Assembly (NCBI RefSeq): GCF_907165205.1
Contig: NC_058190.1
Location: forward strand, 43,822,116-43,886,115
DNA length: 64,000 nucleotides
Direction of reading: 5' to 3'
From: Coccinella septempunctata
Taxonomy: Eukaryota; Arthropoda; Insecta; Coleoptera; Coccinellidae
Shown here: in pieces, positions 12,589 through 25,171 of the stretch
Layout: every line of letters starts with the position of its first letter
Numbering within the stretch: position 1 is the first letter of the stretch
The notes under the pieces: generated by a model
The model's input: the letters and a program-made list of their open reading frames with translations, nothing else
Told to the model about the DNA's origin: nothing
The model's database searches: none
Translations under genes and position numbers: made by a program

Positions 12589-12980
12589 ATCTTTTTCGAA
12601 CACAAGATATCACCCACGCCTTCCAGTTTTCTCATTATGACCGTTACGAACCATAAAAATACCTTAAATTCAAAGAACCCAACTCTTGAAACTAAGTTGG
12701 ACGCTAAACTTAGTTTCATAATGAGAAAACTAGAAGACGTGGGTGATATCTTGTGTTCCAAAGAGATTCATCAAATAAATGAAAAACTAAATTCCAAAAT
12801 TCATTTCATTCGATGAAACCATTTACGAGATCTGAAAATAACTTTTTTTATGATTTTTAAACAGCCTGTATCTTTCAAACCGAGCCGATTCGGAAAAAAT
12901 GGTAAGAGAAAAAAGTGTTTCTTTTGACCTCATCAATCTACTGTTGAAATATTTGTACGAGTCAAAGACTCACCCTGTAT
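12589..12980 (-). mobile_element. Family A copy rearranged into a foldback palindrome
   Basis: The right half (12706-12980) is family A in inverted orientation, ending GAGTCAAAGACTCACCCTGT. The left part (12589-12700) repeats the same internal segment in the opposite direction. The ACAAGATATCACCCACG block at 12600 therefore mirrors CGTGGGTGATATCTTGT at 12739. A second inner pair, GAAACTAAGTT and its complement, flanks the centre near 12700. The missing second half was replaced by the inverted duplicate. Confidence 0.75.
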
Positions 12981-15900
12981 ATCGAATTAGGAAATTCTAC
13001 CGTGTGAAATACGCGAGTGCAGAGGGGAGATCATGCTGCGGAGTTTCATCAATCTTTATTGGATCGGTGTAAATTTTAAATACCCCAAGAGGAATCAAGG
13101 TCAGCGAGATTATTCCATGATTCTCACAGCGCCTATAAATAAAAACTAGCTAAAACATGCCGGTAATATTTCATGGAGCATCTTTTAATGATACGCTTTG
13201 AGCGACTCTTCTTGAACATTATTAACTTATTGAAGAGAGATTCTTGAAGAATTCGTTACCATCTTTGGCGGCTTAGTCTGCTCTTCGGAATAGGGTTACA
13301 AAATAGAAACTACTCGAGTTAGATCCATGCGGTTTGTGGGAAAAAAATAGGCGCCTAATAGTTGTTACTCGTAAGATGAACATTTGCATCTGAAAACCTC
13401 ATTCTCAGTTCGTCCGAGACAGTGATGATGAAAATTGCAGGTAAGATGAGTCATGATTTGTTTTTGCTCTTCATTATATTATATTATTGGAACTAATCAA
13501 CCAAAATGAACGGAAACATTTCGAATGAGGAATAATTGGTAGTATTGCCTGTATTTCAGTGAAATTACACGTTTCCACCTTCTTCTGGGAGTTCTGAATC
13601 CAGTAGTAACTAACATTATAATAAGAGGTCCATTCGGATACTGTTATTCGGAATTTTATGGATCCCAGGAGAGTATTCACCTGGGAAAGTCTCGAACGCT
13701 ATCACCACCGGTAGACAAATCATCTTTCGAATAACCAATAAATGTCAGTTACATAATTAACGCTGTGACAGAAAATACAAGTTTCAAGGAGCGTACATTG
13801 TATCCTACCGCTAAACATGCCAATCAACTAATTTAAACAGACGATCGTTTACTTGTAAGGTAATTCGATCCAACAGAACTCTTGGTTCAACATATTATAA
13901 TGCTTATGCCACTCATTAGCTGACAGTTATCAAGGAACTTGATCGGATAGCTAGTGCTGTGTGTTGTTCTCGGTACTTGCAAGAGGTCGAGACCAACTGA
14001 ACAGATCCAATGGATGCAATACGGGCATTTGAACGTGTGGCAAAAGCAGGATTCAGGCAGATCAAGGATAATTGTGAAACTGAAACAAATTTGTTTTTTT
14101 GTTGTACTGCTATTTATTCATGAAATTCCCCCAGTTGTGAAAAGAAAGCATGCCAACCGGCTCTTGTTCTAAGTGATACAGTTTTTTACTACTCTAGTTA
14201 AGTACTATCAATTATGAGGAATTAAAGATCAGATTTTTGTTTCTCGGTATGAAGGAATTATTCTGAACATTTTCTGAGTTACCATCAATATGAAACTTTC
14301 AATGAAAGGCTGATCTACTGAGAATATTTCACAGATGAAAGTTTCCCTCATTATCTTGAGACAAGCTAGCTTCATTAACGTTTTATAGCTGATTTTTACA
14401 TAACAACAATGGGATATTCACGAGTTTTTGCTCCAGTTGCTAAAGGGGAATTGTAATGAGTGTTTTCTTCCTCTCACTTATGCAATATGGCAATTAAAAG
14501 AAATTCTTCGTCTTCCAATCGAAGCAACTGATATTATGATGAATCCATTGTGATTAATGGGATATTTTCTCAAAGATCGCTCTACATTTTCACATTTTAT
14601 CCGATACAAAGACAGACTCGTACTCAAAGGGTTCTCAATTGAGGATGAAGGAGAAAGAATACTTTCTCTTTTCTGGACTTGTCTCATACATAAGTATTTG
14701 TTTATTGAAAAAGTGACAATTGCTGATCATAATGGACATTATACAGATAGATCATAATTTGATGCATGAAAGATATATGCTGAATACTGATAACTGAAGA
14801 AATAATTGAATCAGTCAATCAATCACTGATTGAGCTTCATCAAGCTTTCTGAAAACCTACATTAAAATGCAAAATATGTAATGTGCCGCTGTGACTCAAT
14901 AAATTTCACCTCAAAACTGAAAAATTTATTCTGATGTGATAAAAATTCCAAAACAATATGTATGCGAGTAGCTTCTAACGGCAGGAATAATAAAACACAA
15001 GCTGATCGCTCAAACGGCTTTTCTGCCATTCAGGCAGAATTCTTCCGCAAGCTCGTAACTCAAAATTGTGATCGTATTCTGTCGAAGAAGAATGCTGGCC
15101 ATTGCGGCAAGGTGAAAAAATCCATTTCTCCGGAGTAAATTTGATGTGTAACGTTTAGTTATTAACCATACTAGGAAAACTTGGTCTATGTTATAGAATA
15201 TCAACTAGAATCGCATAGCTATGCGGATCACGATCCAAGCTCTAACGATACCTATACAAACAAAACGGACGCAGCCTACAAACTCTGTCCACTTCTAACG
15301 AACTACAAAGTTATGTGATGAAATCCGCTGCTCCTAGGAAGTTGTGCGTTTATTGGTTCGATTCCTCGGGAGATCTGTCATATTTCTGGCAAAACGTCAC
15401 TTGTCAAAAATTCTATGGTCCAAATGTCAAGGGATTTTAACGGTATGGAAAAAATCAACCTGCAGCTTGACAATTCATGAATTCCTGAAACGCCAGCAGT
15501 TCTAAGCTAGACGATGATTACAACATTTCTTATTTATATCGAACGGTCCAGTAGGTGACAACAAAAAACCCAATAAAATATGTAACGATTATAAATGTCA
15601 GCAAAACGTACGGGCTTGAGAAATATCCATTTATCGGATTCGAAAGCAGTTCCTCCATATAAGGACATTATCTTTTATTATCTTCTGTTAACATGGTAGC
15701 TGGATTTGACTCTGATAGTAGGCAAAATCGTTGAGGTACAGACTCGCATCGCATCCGATTTATGTACGTGCTTTTTCAGATGTGGGAAATTTGTTCAGAA
15801 TTTCCGAACGCAGTAAATTCAGCTACTTTTTTACAGATTTCTCAGAGATATCGTTGAATACTGAGTTTCTCAATTTCTTGTTCTTGGGCTTATATGTTTT

Positions 15901-17253
15901 GGCGAGTGGTCAACTTTCATTTTAGATTGATAAGTATCGTTTTAACAGTAACCTATTTTGGATGCTGGGTTTCATTCCATACATAATAATGAATTCTTAA
16001 CGCAAAAATGGGTTTCATTCGATCTACTTCATCGCTTTTTCATTGGGAAGGATAAACGAAGCGTTTTGAACGTAGTAAGTAGTTTCAGATTCAGTTTTTG
16101 CTCATTCACAAAGCAGATAAACATCTTGTACTTATTGTTTGTTGAAGATCCACATTGCATCTGATTCAGCATAAAAAATTAAACCTGTTTTCATTTCGGT
16201 TTTTACAAGAAATTCAACGTAGGCTTCACGTCAAGTTTTACAATAAGAAGCCTGCCTTAAATTCGTTGTTGCAGACAGGTATAAATGTTCATTCAAGTTC
16301 ATAGCTTCATCGCTGAAAAAAACCGTTAAGCACAAGCACAAGAACAAAACACTTAACTGGACAATCATAAGAAAAATAACCACCAGTCTCTCTATTACAT
16401 TCAATCATACCATACCGAGCCTAATCACTCTTCTATCCTGGGGATACAATAAGCTCCTTTCAAATCACGGAAGCTACTTCCCCATAAAAAAATTAACAGT
16501 AATCATGGAACGAGCGCGATTCGTAATTTCTATGATTCCTCTGCCTTAGACGTTCGTAAAAGAACCGGATAGAATTGAGCAGAAATCAATTACCGGGATT
16601 GTTTAATTACGATAGGAATTCCTGAGACCTATTTGTACAGAACGAGGTAAAATAATGTGCAATTAACCGTGGACTGCCAGTAAAGATAGGTACAGATTCA
16701 ATTAGCAGGTATTGTACAATGTTCAATAACGCCATTGCTATTGCCAAACGTAGAGGAGAAGTGACTGCGAGAAGTAAGCGAATGGTGTGATAAGAGAGAT
16801 AGTGGCTTGTGGTTTTTATGGTTTCTCGGGAAGGGTTATTGCTTGCGAGAGTTTCTTTGAATTGTTTTGAAAAATTCGGACCACACACGAGTTTTCTCAG
16901 GGATTCAGATTGTGCTCTATCGCAACAGATTTCTTCTCATGGTATGCTGTTTATGGTGCCTCTAGCGACATCTACAATTACTTCTTCATCAGCCTGTCGA
17001 GGTGAAGTTGGTAATTATTAGAGGTAATTATAAATAATTCAGCTTATTTTTTAGAAATAACTTGGATATACACTGTTCAAAAGTTGAGCACTACGACTAG
17101 CTAAAGAAAATGCTGTCATATATAAAAAACCTTGATTTCAAGGGGTAAGTAAGAAGCAGAAGGAACCTACACCAGGTAGAATGTTTTGATCATTTCTCTA
17201 CAATTTTGTCGCTCTTAGTAGGTCCTAGGTACTCTTCAGGTATGTCAACTGTA
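12981..17253. other. No gene seen; possible RT scrap
   Basis: Mostly featureless. At 16391-16547 the plus strand reads LSWGYNKLLSN and LTVIMERARFVIS, weakly like the C-terminal tail of a Jockey-type RT. Confidence 0.4.
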
Positions 17254-17888
17254 TACAGGGTGAGTCTGTGATTTGTACAAATATTTCAACAGTAGATTCT
17301 TGAGATCCAAGGAAACACTTTTTTCCTGAACCATTTTTTCCGATTCGGCCCTGACAAAAAATATAGCCATCTTAGGTTTTCATAATGGGCTGAACCACCC
17401 CTGGAAAAACAAAATCAATTCAGAATGACTAGCCGAATCTAACACTACACATCTGGGGATCTTTCAAACAGAGTTGTATTCAGCCAAAGTATCCAATTTT
17501 TCAAATTTCACCGATACTTTTTAGTATCTCAAAAACAGCGCATTATACGAGATATTACATAGCGTCCAATTTAGATTCAAGTGTTGGGTTCTTTGAATTT
17601 TTGGTATTTTTGTGGTACGTTAGGGTCAAAATGAGAAAACTGGAAGACGAGGATGATATCTTCTGTTCGAAAAAGATTCATCGAATAAAACTGTATTCCG
17701 AAATTCATTTCATTCGATAAAACCGTTTGTGAGATAGAACTGAAAATAACATTTTTTATGGTTTTTCAACAGCCTGTATCTTTCAAACCGAACCGATTCG
17801 GAGAAAATGGTTAGGAAAAAAAGTGTTTCTTTTGACCTCAAAAATCTACTGTTGAAATATTTGTACAAGTCAAAGGCTCGCCCTTCTT
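17254..17888 (-). mobile_element. Family A MITE-like element, inverted orientation
   Basis: Begins CAGGGTGAGTCTGTGATTTG after a TA and ends with TTGTACAAGTCAAAGGCTCG; the last few bases of the right terminus are mutated. Internal block order is the reverse of the 8709 copy (the GGCCCTGA / GGCTGAACCACC blocks first, the GATATCTTCTGTTCG block later). About 635 bp. Confidence 0.8.
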
Positions 17889-18013
17889 TGAGTCTTTGAG
17901 TAATGCATTTTGCCATTCAACTAATTTATTTTTCTAAATTTCATTAATGATGTGCTCAACTTTCTGCAGGTATTTGAAGAAAAAATCAATAACGTTCCAT
18001 AAAAAGCTTTAAG

Positions 18014-20140
18014 ATTTATTTATTTTTATTTATTTATTTATTCTGATTTGGGATACAAACAGGAATACTCCCAGAAAAGTATCCTCTGATACATAACAGA
18101 AAACACTTTTAACAATATCCTATCCTATGGTGTATATAAGTGGCTCAATAACATGAAACAATACAATAATCATTGAAAGAAAATTCTTCGGATACTCAAC
18201 TTAAATGATCTCAAACTTACATTAAATGGATCCAAACTATTACAATATTGATTAAAAAGGTTGCACATTCTCATAATAGGTGAATTTCTGCCAAGGTTCG
18301 TATTGAATCTACCATGAAAAAGTAATTTCTTATTTCTAAACGTTCTAGTAGGAACGTGATAAAGAATCATGGAAATCAAGTCGGTTGAATCATACAAGTT
18401 ATTCATAATCTTGAAGAGGAAAATCAGATCCGATTTTATCCTTCGGTGCTCCAATGGTTCCATATGATAATGAGATCTTAATTGGCTAATACCTGTAGTC
18501 ACATAAATACCAGTCATTTTGAAATGTAAAAACCTAATAAATCTATTTTGCAATCTCTCTAACCTTTGCTTGTGCACAGCATAATAAGGGTTCCATATAA
18601 TACTGGCAAAATTGATTCTGCTGTGTATGAAAGCAAAATATATTGCTTTTAAAGCTGCCTCATTATTAAAATGCCTACATATTCTGCAAAGGAAACCCAA
18701 ATACCTACTGGCAGAAGCAATGAGAGTATCAAGGTGAGCACCGAAAGACATTTTTGAGTCGAAAATCACACCCAAATCTCTGACCCGACCCACCCTCTTC
18801 ACCTCACAACCAACCAATCGATACCGAAAATCAATGTTTGCATGGCTTCTAGAAAATGATATGCACATACATTTATTCACATTCAGATCTAATTCATTTA
18901 TTCTACAGTAATCAGAAAACGCATCAAGATCTCTCTGAACCTCCACACAGTCTCTTACAGATCTAATCTCACTGAACATCTTTAAATCATCCGCGTAAAG
19001 AAGAAAGCGTACACGTTTGAAACAGCTACCTATATCGTTCACGAATAATAAAAAAAGTATGGGTCCTAAATGAGAACCTTGGGGCACCCCGGATGTAACG
19101 ACGAAAGGTGCTGACCTGAATCCACTGACAGTCACTAATTGCGTTCTTTTATAAAGGTAGGAAGAGAACCATCTAAGGAGATCCCCATGCACACCGACCC
19201 CAGCAAGCTTAGACAAAAGTAAATTGTGATCAACCCTATCAAAAGCCTTACTGAAATCGGTGTACAGCGAATCCACCTGAATCTGATTATCCATAGCTCG
19301 CGAGATAAATTCAGTGTAAATTATCAAATTTGTCTCAATACCACGACCTGTATAAAAGCCATGCTGATTCTCCAGTATCGACGATTTAAGAAAGTGAAAC
19401 AACACATCCAAAACAAGACTCTCAAACAATTTTGCAAAGATAGACAACTTGCTAATACCACGATAATTCTCAACAGCACTTTTACCACCAGAGTTCTTGT
19501 AAATAGGTACAAGTAGCGAAGTCTTCCAGGAATCCGGAAATGTACCAGAATGCATCGATTTATTAAAAATGATGGACAGTGGATAACATAAACTGGAACC
19601 GCAATTTTTCAAAAAGTATGAGGGATATCCATCAAAGCCTGCTCCTTTATTAGCATCAAGTGAATTTATCTTATTCAAAACTACCTGTGGAGTGAATTCT
19701 ACCGAGATTAATAGATTATTACTACTGATATCATTATGATGGTGATATTTTTGAGAGTAAGGTTTATAAACACTTTTGAAAAATGAGGCAAACAAATCAC
19801 ATATATCCTGACCACCCTCGGCAGAATCGTTACCAAAATGCATCCGGTTCGGTACACCTCCTTCATCCTTACAACTCCTCACATATTTCCAAAAATTTTT
19901 TGGGTTAACTTTTATATCATCCTGACAATCCTTAATATATTTTTGATAGTCTCTGAAAATATAGTCCTTAGTTTTTTTTCTCATTATTCTAAATTTTTCG
20001 AAATAATACATCAATCCATACATCTTCCATTTTTTATGAAAATGATTTTTTATCTTTATTAATTTTATAGTTTCAGCAGAAAAATAGAAAGGAAATTTCC
20101 TATTCTTGATTTCCACTTATAATAAAGGTACACATTCCAA
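18014..20140 (-). mobile_element. 5'-truncated non-LTR retrotransposon copy (approximate ends)
   Basis: This is the element carrying the RT frame. On the coding strand, the stop codon is followed by about 130 bp of 3' UTR and then an AAAT-type simple-repeat tail at 18014-18042, which marks the 3' end. The 5' boundary is set only by loss of the coding frame just beyond 20116 and is uncertain by tens of bases. No target-site duplication was identified. A truncated 5' end with an intact 3' end is the usual result of target-primed reverse transcription. A family A MITE ends about 130 bp beyond the tail. Confidence 0.8.
18170..20116 (-). CDS. Non-LTR retrotransposon reverse transcriptase ORF, 5'-truncated
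   Basis: A 648-codon uninterrupted frame encodes a LINE-type reverse transcriptase that would copy its own RNA at a nicked chromosomal target. The first about 130 residues are the linker between endonuclease and RT (NPKNFWKYVRS, then LFASFFKSVY). RT motifs follow: the fingers segment ENYRGIS near 217, motif A YTDFSKAFDRVDHN at 285-298 with its catalytic aspartate, GVPQGSHLGP at 343-352, and the catalytic YADD at 374-377. The thumb and C-terminal region includes RDLGVIFDSKMSF and an ASRYLGF / NPYYAVHKQRLERLQNRF segment. No apurinic endonuclease domain is present. A stop codon sits directly before the first codon, a GTG valine codon, so the true start was lost with the 5' end. The style fits the CR1/Jockey group, but the clade is not certain. 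It has no frameshift or internal stop, unlike every mariner copy here, which suggests recent insertion. Confidence 0.9.
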   Translation of the reverse strand: MEIKNRKFPFYFSAETIKLIKIKNHFHKKWKMYGLMYYFEKFRIMRKKTKDYIFRDYQKYIKDCQDDIKVNPKNFWKYVRSCKDEGGVPNRMHFGNDSAEGGQDICDLFASFFKSVYKPYSQKYHHHNDISSNNLLISVEFTPQVVLNKINSLDANKGAGFDGYPSYFLKNCGSSLCYPLSIIFNKSMHSGTFPDSWKTSLLVPIYKNSGGKSAVENYRGISKLSIFAKLFESLVLDVLFHFLKSSILENQHGFYTGRGIETNLIIYTEFISRAMDNQIQVDSLYTDFSKAFDRVDHNLLLSKLAGVGVHGDLLRWFSSYLYKRTQLVTVSGFRSAPFVVTSGVPQGSHLGPILFLLFVNDIGSCFKRVRFLLYADDLKMFSEIRSVRDCVEVQRDLDAFSDYCRINELDLNVNKCMCISFSRSHANIDFRYRLVGCEVKRVGRVRDLGVIFDSKMSFGAHLDTLIASASRYLGFLCRICRHFNNEAALKAIYFAFIHSRINFASIIWNPYYAVHKQRLERLQNRFIRFLHFKMTGIYVTTGISQLRSHYHMEPLEHRRIKSDLIFLFKIMNNLYDSTDLISMILYHVPTRTFRNKKLLFHGRFNTNLGRNSPIMRMCNLFNQYCNSLDPFNVSLRSFKLSIRRIFFQ

Positions 20141-21678
20141 CCTACTGTTGTGAAACAATAAATCAACTGATAGCAGACGATGTACTCATCTTTTTTAACA
20201 TATGTTTCATTATCAACCTCCCAATTCGTCGGTTATCAATCCAAACAAGTTCGAACTTGTCGCAAAACGACCGACTGCGAACACACTTTATCCAGTACTC
20301 CCACGCTCCTGCTCCATTCCATTGTCAATGTCGTCGACATACATCCTAATTTATCCGAGGAAAAACAAAACGCCCTGTTATGATGCCCGCTATACTATAA
20401 CTAGGTATACGAAGTGCCGTTTATGGGCCACAACAAGCTTGCTTGTTCGTTATACACCGGAAGAAGAGACTTTGGCACCTGATATGTCGAAATTCGTTTT
20501 TTCCCATAGATCAGCATTAGGATCTTGTTACGAAAATTGAGGGTTTGGACGGAATTATGCAGATGAATAGACGATTTCCCTATCATTAAGTCGTGGATTA
20601 TCGATTTAGCCGAATTGCTCATTGAAAAGCTTGCGGTACCTTGTGTGGTTGACTGAATAAATTATATTTCAGTCGAAATAGAATCGATTAACTCTACATG
20701 GATTAACATGGGACGATGCTATTATTATGGCTGCAGAATCGTCGGGTATTTTCAAAGAGACAGCTCCAAATGTACTCCCAAAAAACGAATGAATCGAAAT
20801 AACGAATCTATTTGCGAAACTTCGTATATAGCTTATAGATTGGCTACAAGTAAGCCAGGAGACTTTGGAGTCTATAAGTGGGTGTCTGAAATCTTCTGGT
20901 TTTCATGTTCATACGAGACTTCACTCCAAAATACGAAAAATCTTGAAAATATTTTTGGAAGTAGTTCAAAGCTAAAATCCAGCTTCAATAAAAAAGTTTC
21001 AACCAAGAAAATAGCTTAAATGTATCGAGAATATCTCGACGATGGAATCGTTTCGAAGCAATTAAAACGCCTTCGAAAAAGTGTCCATTAAAATCTGAGA
21101 AGCCTCCCATCTCCTTCCATAAAAGAACTTTACCTCTTCATTTATTTTATCGGTTCTACAATTTTACCCACCTCTCAATCCGCAACGGTTGACGGGATCG
21201 GTACAATAACGTAAAATAATTTTGAGCCGTTTGACGAAAGCTAATTGTTATGGCGACTATAAAGAGAATGTTGAGATGATGTTTCTAGGTAAAGACAATA
21301 GTCGATGGGGTCCCAGATCGTGCTGTGGACAAAAAACGACATTCCGAGGCATGGAATTTTTGCAGCTCCCACTTGCGATGACATTTCATTGTACGATTAA
21401 CCTGAACTATTAGAGGTTGGAACTTTTCGAACTTGGGGAGATTGCAGTGAAATGCGGAGTTATTTTTGAGGTATATACGTTATGTCATATGTACATAGCG
21501 CCGATTGAAGGCTGAGAAAAAATTATAATTTGTTCGACTACTCTGTAAAAATAGAAAGTAAACGAAGTTTTTCCAATCTGAAATGGGAAGTGCCACATAG
21601 TAATAGCCACACTGGTGGTTACTTTTCTATGACTATTATCGAATCTCTGTTGTTAACTTTTGAGGTAGGCAACCAATA
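20141..21678. other. No gene seen
   Basis: A slightly GC-richer patch at 20220-20640 has overlapping frames on both strands (up to 112 codons) without recognisable domains. The rest is AT-rich. Confidence 0.4.
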
Positions 21679-22948
21679 TGAGGATATATTGAAAAATTCT
21701 TAGCCTACTATAGAACCAAACCAAATTTCAATGTCAAAATATTTTATTACTCAACATATTCTCCTCTTAATTGGATACATTTATTACAGCGAACCTGCAA
21801 CGTCTCTAGACCTTTCAAAAAGAATGTTTCTTCTTGCTCTGCAAACCAGAGCTCCACAGCTTTTATTACCTCCTCGTTGGAAGAAAACTTACGACCTTTT
21901 AAACTTTTTTTCAGTTGAGGAAAGAGATGATAGTCGGATGGAGCCAAATCTGCTGAATAAGGGGGTGTTCTAGTAACTCAAACCCCAAATCACGAATTCT
22001 TTGCATGGCAACATGAGATTTGTGTGCAGGAGCGTTCTCCTGCAAAAACAAAACACCTTTGGATAGCTTTCCGCGTCTTGTCTCTTTAATTTTTTCTCGT
22101 AGAGTGTTCAGCAATGTCGAATAGTAATCTCCGGTTATTGTTCTACCCTTATCCAAAAAATCAATCATGATAACTGCATGGCAATCCCAAAAAACAGAAG
22201 CAAGTACTTTCTCAGCAGATTTTTGTACACGAAACTTCTTAGGTCTTGGAAAACCAGAGTGTCGCCATTCCATCGATTGTTGCTTTGTTTTTGGATCGTA
22301 GAAATGTACCCAAGTCTCATCCATAGTAGCAAGTCGGTTTAAGAAGTCTGCATCGTTTTCTAATAGAGCACAGATTGAACGCGATGCTTCTACCCTTGCT
22401 TTTGGTCAACATTTGGGGATCCGTTCTGCAGCAATTTGTCCAAATTGACGTGAACTATATGATGAACGCGTTCGTATGGAATATTCATTGCTTCAGATAT
22501 CTGTTTTAGCCCAATTCGACGGTCTGATAAAATCACGTCATGAACTGCATCGATATTTTCGGGGACTGACACAGAAACTGGCCTTCCCGATCGGTCATCA
22601 TCTTCAAGGGAAAATTTACCTCTTTTGAAGCCTGCAGTCCAATTTTTCACGGTCGCATACGAAGGACATTGATCACCAAGGGTATTAAGCATACCTTCCT
22701 AAATCTTCATATCTCTTAACTATTTTAAATGCAGGTACTTGATGATGGCTCGATACTCCAATTTTTCGATTTTCACAATTTCGGTGGACATCTTCTTTCT
22801 TTTAATTTATTGCGTAACTCTGGTTCAATTTTTTGACCTAAAACTTCACACTGACACTTCTAAGGAGTTATTGTTCGTTGCTATGGTAACGCAATATTTT
22901 TTTATGCATGGAACTGATCTAGGCTCACTAGATATCAATATATCCTCG
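21679..22948 (-). mobile_element. mariner copy 2, near full length
   Basis: A 1270-bp copy with both inverted repeats present (TGAGGATATATTGAAAAATT on the left, TATCAATATATCCTCG on the right), flanked by TA at 21677-21678 and 22949-22950. The transposase start ATGTCCACC lies at 22789-22791 on the minus strand. It is the longest copy in the window and a good basis for a family consensus. Confidence 0.92.
21747..22791 (-). pseudogene. mariner transposase, frameshifted
   Basis: The coding region would encode about 348 residues, normal for mariner, but it is split over several frames. The N-terminal part carries MLNTLGDQCPSYATVKNW and the helix-turn-helix segment (FKRGKFSLEDDDRSGRP) at 22390-22692. 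The core carries MDETWVHFYD, SVFWDCHAVIMIDF and FLQENAPAHKSHVAM at 21911-22324. The C-terminus with APSDYHLFPQLKKSLKGRKF is in another frame at 21747-21947. Notably, the second catalytic aspartate is changed to glutamate in FLQENAPAH, where other copies read FLQDNAP. An in-frame stop follows the N-terminal 23 or so codons (LHLK then TAG). Confidence 0.9.
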
Positions 22949-23089
22949 TAATCCAGCCCTGAAAGATTTGGCAGACTGTTTTTTTTTTCAGTTTATTTCC
23001 AATATTGGAAACTCTCTCTTGCGAGATGAAAGAATGAAACACATTTTTTCTACTTAATAAGGTTATAATATTAATAAGTTATCCCAGTC

Positions 23090-23710
23090 ACCAGCGACTG
23101 ACAACGCCATTGGCACAAACGGCAAGCTCTCTTCACAATTCCCTCATTCTTCGGCTGCTTATTGCGAAATATTTCACCACAATTCCTAACTGTACGAGTA
23201 TGACGAAATTATACTTTGAAAAAACGGATACGTACACCTGTAAACCGATGGGAGCGGATTAATCCGAACTTCAATACCGTCGAAGAATCCGATACTCACA
23301 GACAGGATACGAGGACCAATTTTTTTGTCTCGCATCGGAGAGCATAACTCATCACAGGAAGCCCTTTGATTCGTCTCGCCGATACCGATAACCCCAGTCG
23401 ATAATCAATAATTTCGCTGTCATCCAGGCTCGTTATGGGTTTTTCTGGCGACAACTTACCCCGCGTTGCACGACCGACTCTTGGTTAGCGAAGAATCCGG
23501 CGGCTTTTTCTCCTTTTACCTTTGTTTTCGTCAGCTTCATTAACAATACGAGATGGCGGATGCCGCGCGGTCCGGGGCACAAATTAAACGCCATTATTTT
23601 GTCGTTTTTAATTGATTTCGCTGACGTCTGACGGTCCAATTATCCATCGGCCGAGACGGTAGTGCGATGGGAAAAAGACCCTTCATTTCTTCGATCCGTT
23701 TCCGTCGAAA
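23090..23710. promoter_or_regulatory. GC-rich island, possible enhancer 3' of the MNNL exon
   Basis: Contains GGTCCAATTATCCATCGGCC and AAATTAAACGCCATTATTTT within a CpG-rich context, about 2 kb downstream (in gene orientation) of the Serrate-type exon. Intronic enhancer is the main hypothesis; there is no coding signal I can support. Confidence 0.3.
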
Positions 23711-25171
23711 TTCGCAAAAATAGAGCTACTTTCGATCGATTTGTTCAGAGACAAACCTGTTCTGTCAACAAATAGATCGATTGATTTCATTTTTTCGTCG
23801 GTATCATAATGAAATCGAATTCCAGGGATGCGAATGCGCAAAAAACTCTTCAAACCACATGTCTTCTTGTACATCCGTCGAAAAAATGCTTCATAGATTT
23901 CCTGTTTCAGTAAAATGGTGGTTGTTAATTCCAAAGCCAATGCATACGAAGACAGAAGATGGCAGAACTTCAAATCTGCCTTTGATTCAAGGTGACAAAA
24001 AAGGTGGCGAAAAATTCGATGCTCACCAGTATTTTTTTCTAAATTAAACAGTTTCTTGACAAAAAAGTTTTGCCTTTGTAAGCCCTCCAACATGACGTCC
24101 CTCAAATCTTGATATCTGATTTATAATGAACAATCATCTTAATTTTACGGACGATTTTTACTAGATTTCAAGATACGACTTTCAACTATTTTTTTCTAAT
24201 GGCAGTCATATCGAATTCTTCCATCGAAAAATTAATAATAATAGGTTCTTTCGTTTGCATAGGAAGTGTAGCACTTTTCTATACTCGATGTAATTTACAC
24301 TCGATGTTAGTATTCGTTTGCTGATCTGATTAACACCAGTGTACTTCATCTACACCTAGTCAAAAAGAGGTGTAATATCACTCACTGTATATTGATGTTG
24401 ATGTCACGTCACAGTCATCTATTTCAAAATGTATACGATTAAATTTAGAATTTTCGATAGGTTCATCACTTTACAAAAGGATGAAAAAGTAACAAATCGT
24501 AATCGAGAAACGTAACCATAGATTAAATCAAATTATTAGTCTATGAACGTAACAACCCAACTTCAGTGATTTTTCTCAACTACCCTGAAAATCAGCTGAG
24601 TCGAAGTGCAGTGTAGATTACACTATTCCAAAAAACAGACGAAAGGTACTAATATTTGTATTCAACAAAAGATATTTTTGGTAATATCCGCACTCTCTGA
24701 TTCACTTAGGACCGGTACTTTCAGCTTCGAATAAATTTTTAATATGGTGAATAAGTACATATCTGTCAAATAATTTTCTATCTGAAGGATAGATTTCTGT
24801 GCTTTCACATGAAGTTATTTGACGGATAAACAATTCTATAAAAACACGGTATACAACTCTTCACTGATTAGTGTAAGAACAGATACTTTATTGTAAAACT
24901 CTTGAACATTCTAACTGGAAAGCAAATATTTCGTACAAATCACAAGGTGAAAAACTAAATATCAAGAATCTAAAAAAAATTACCAATAACCGATATTCTA
25001 TCTATGTTCATATTTGACAAAAAAACTCTTACTCGTAAATTTCAACGACAGATTCATTCGTCGAATAGGAACTATTTATTCTATGAATAACACTCTCAAA
25101 GGGAAAAGACAGCATTTTTACTTATGCTGAGGATAAGACTTATCTGCCGAATAAATTTAGTTATTCGCAGG

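Noticed and set aside
12495..12816. Opposed frames both encoding an EHKISPT..SFLIM-type peptide
   Set aside because: The similarity is due to the inverted duplication of family A repeat DNA, not to a gene.
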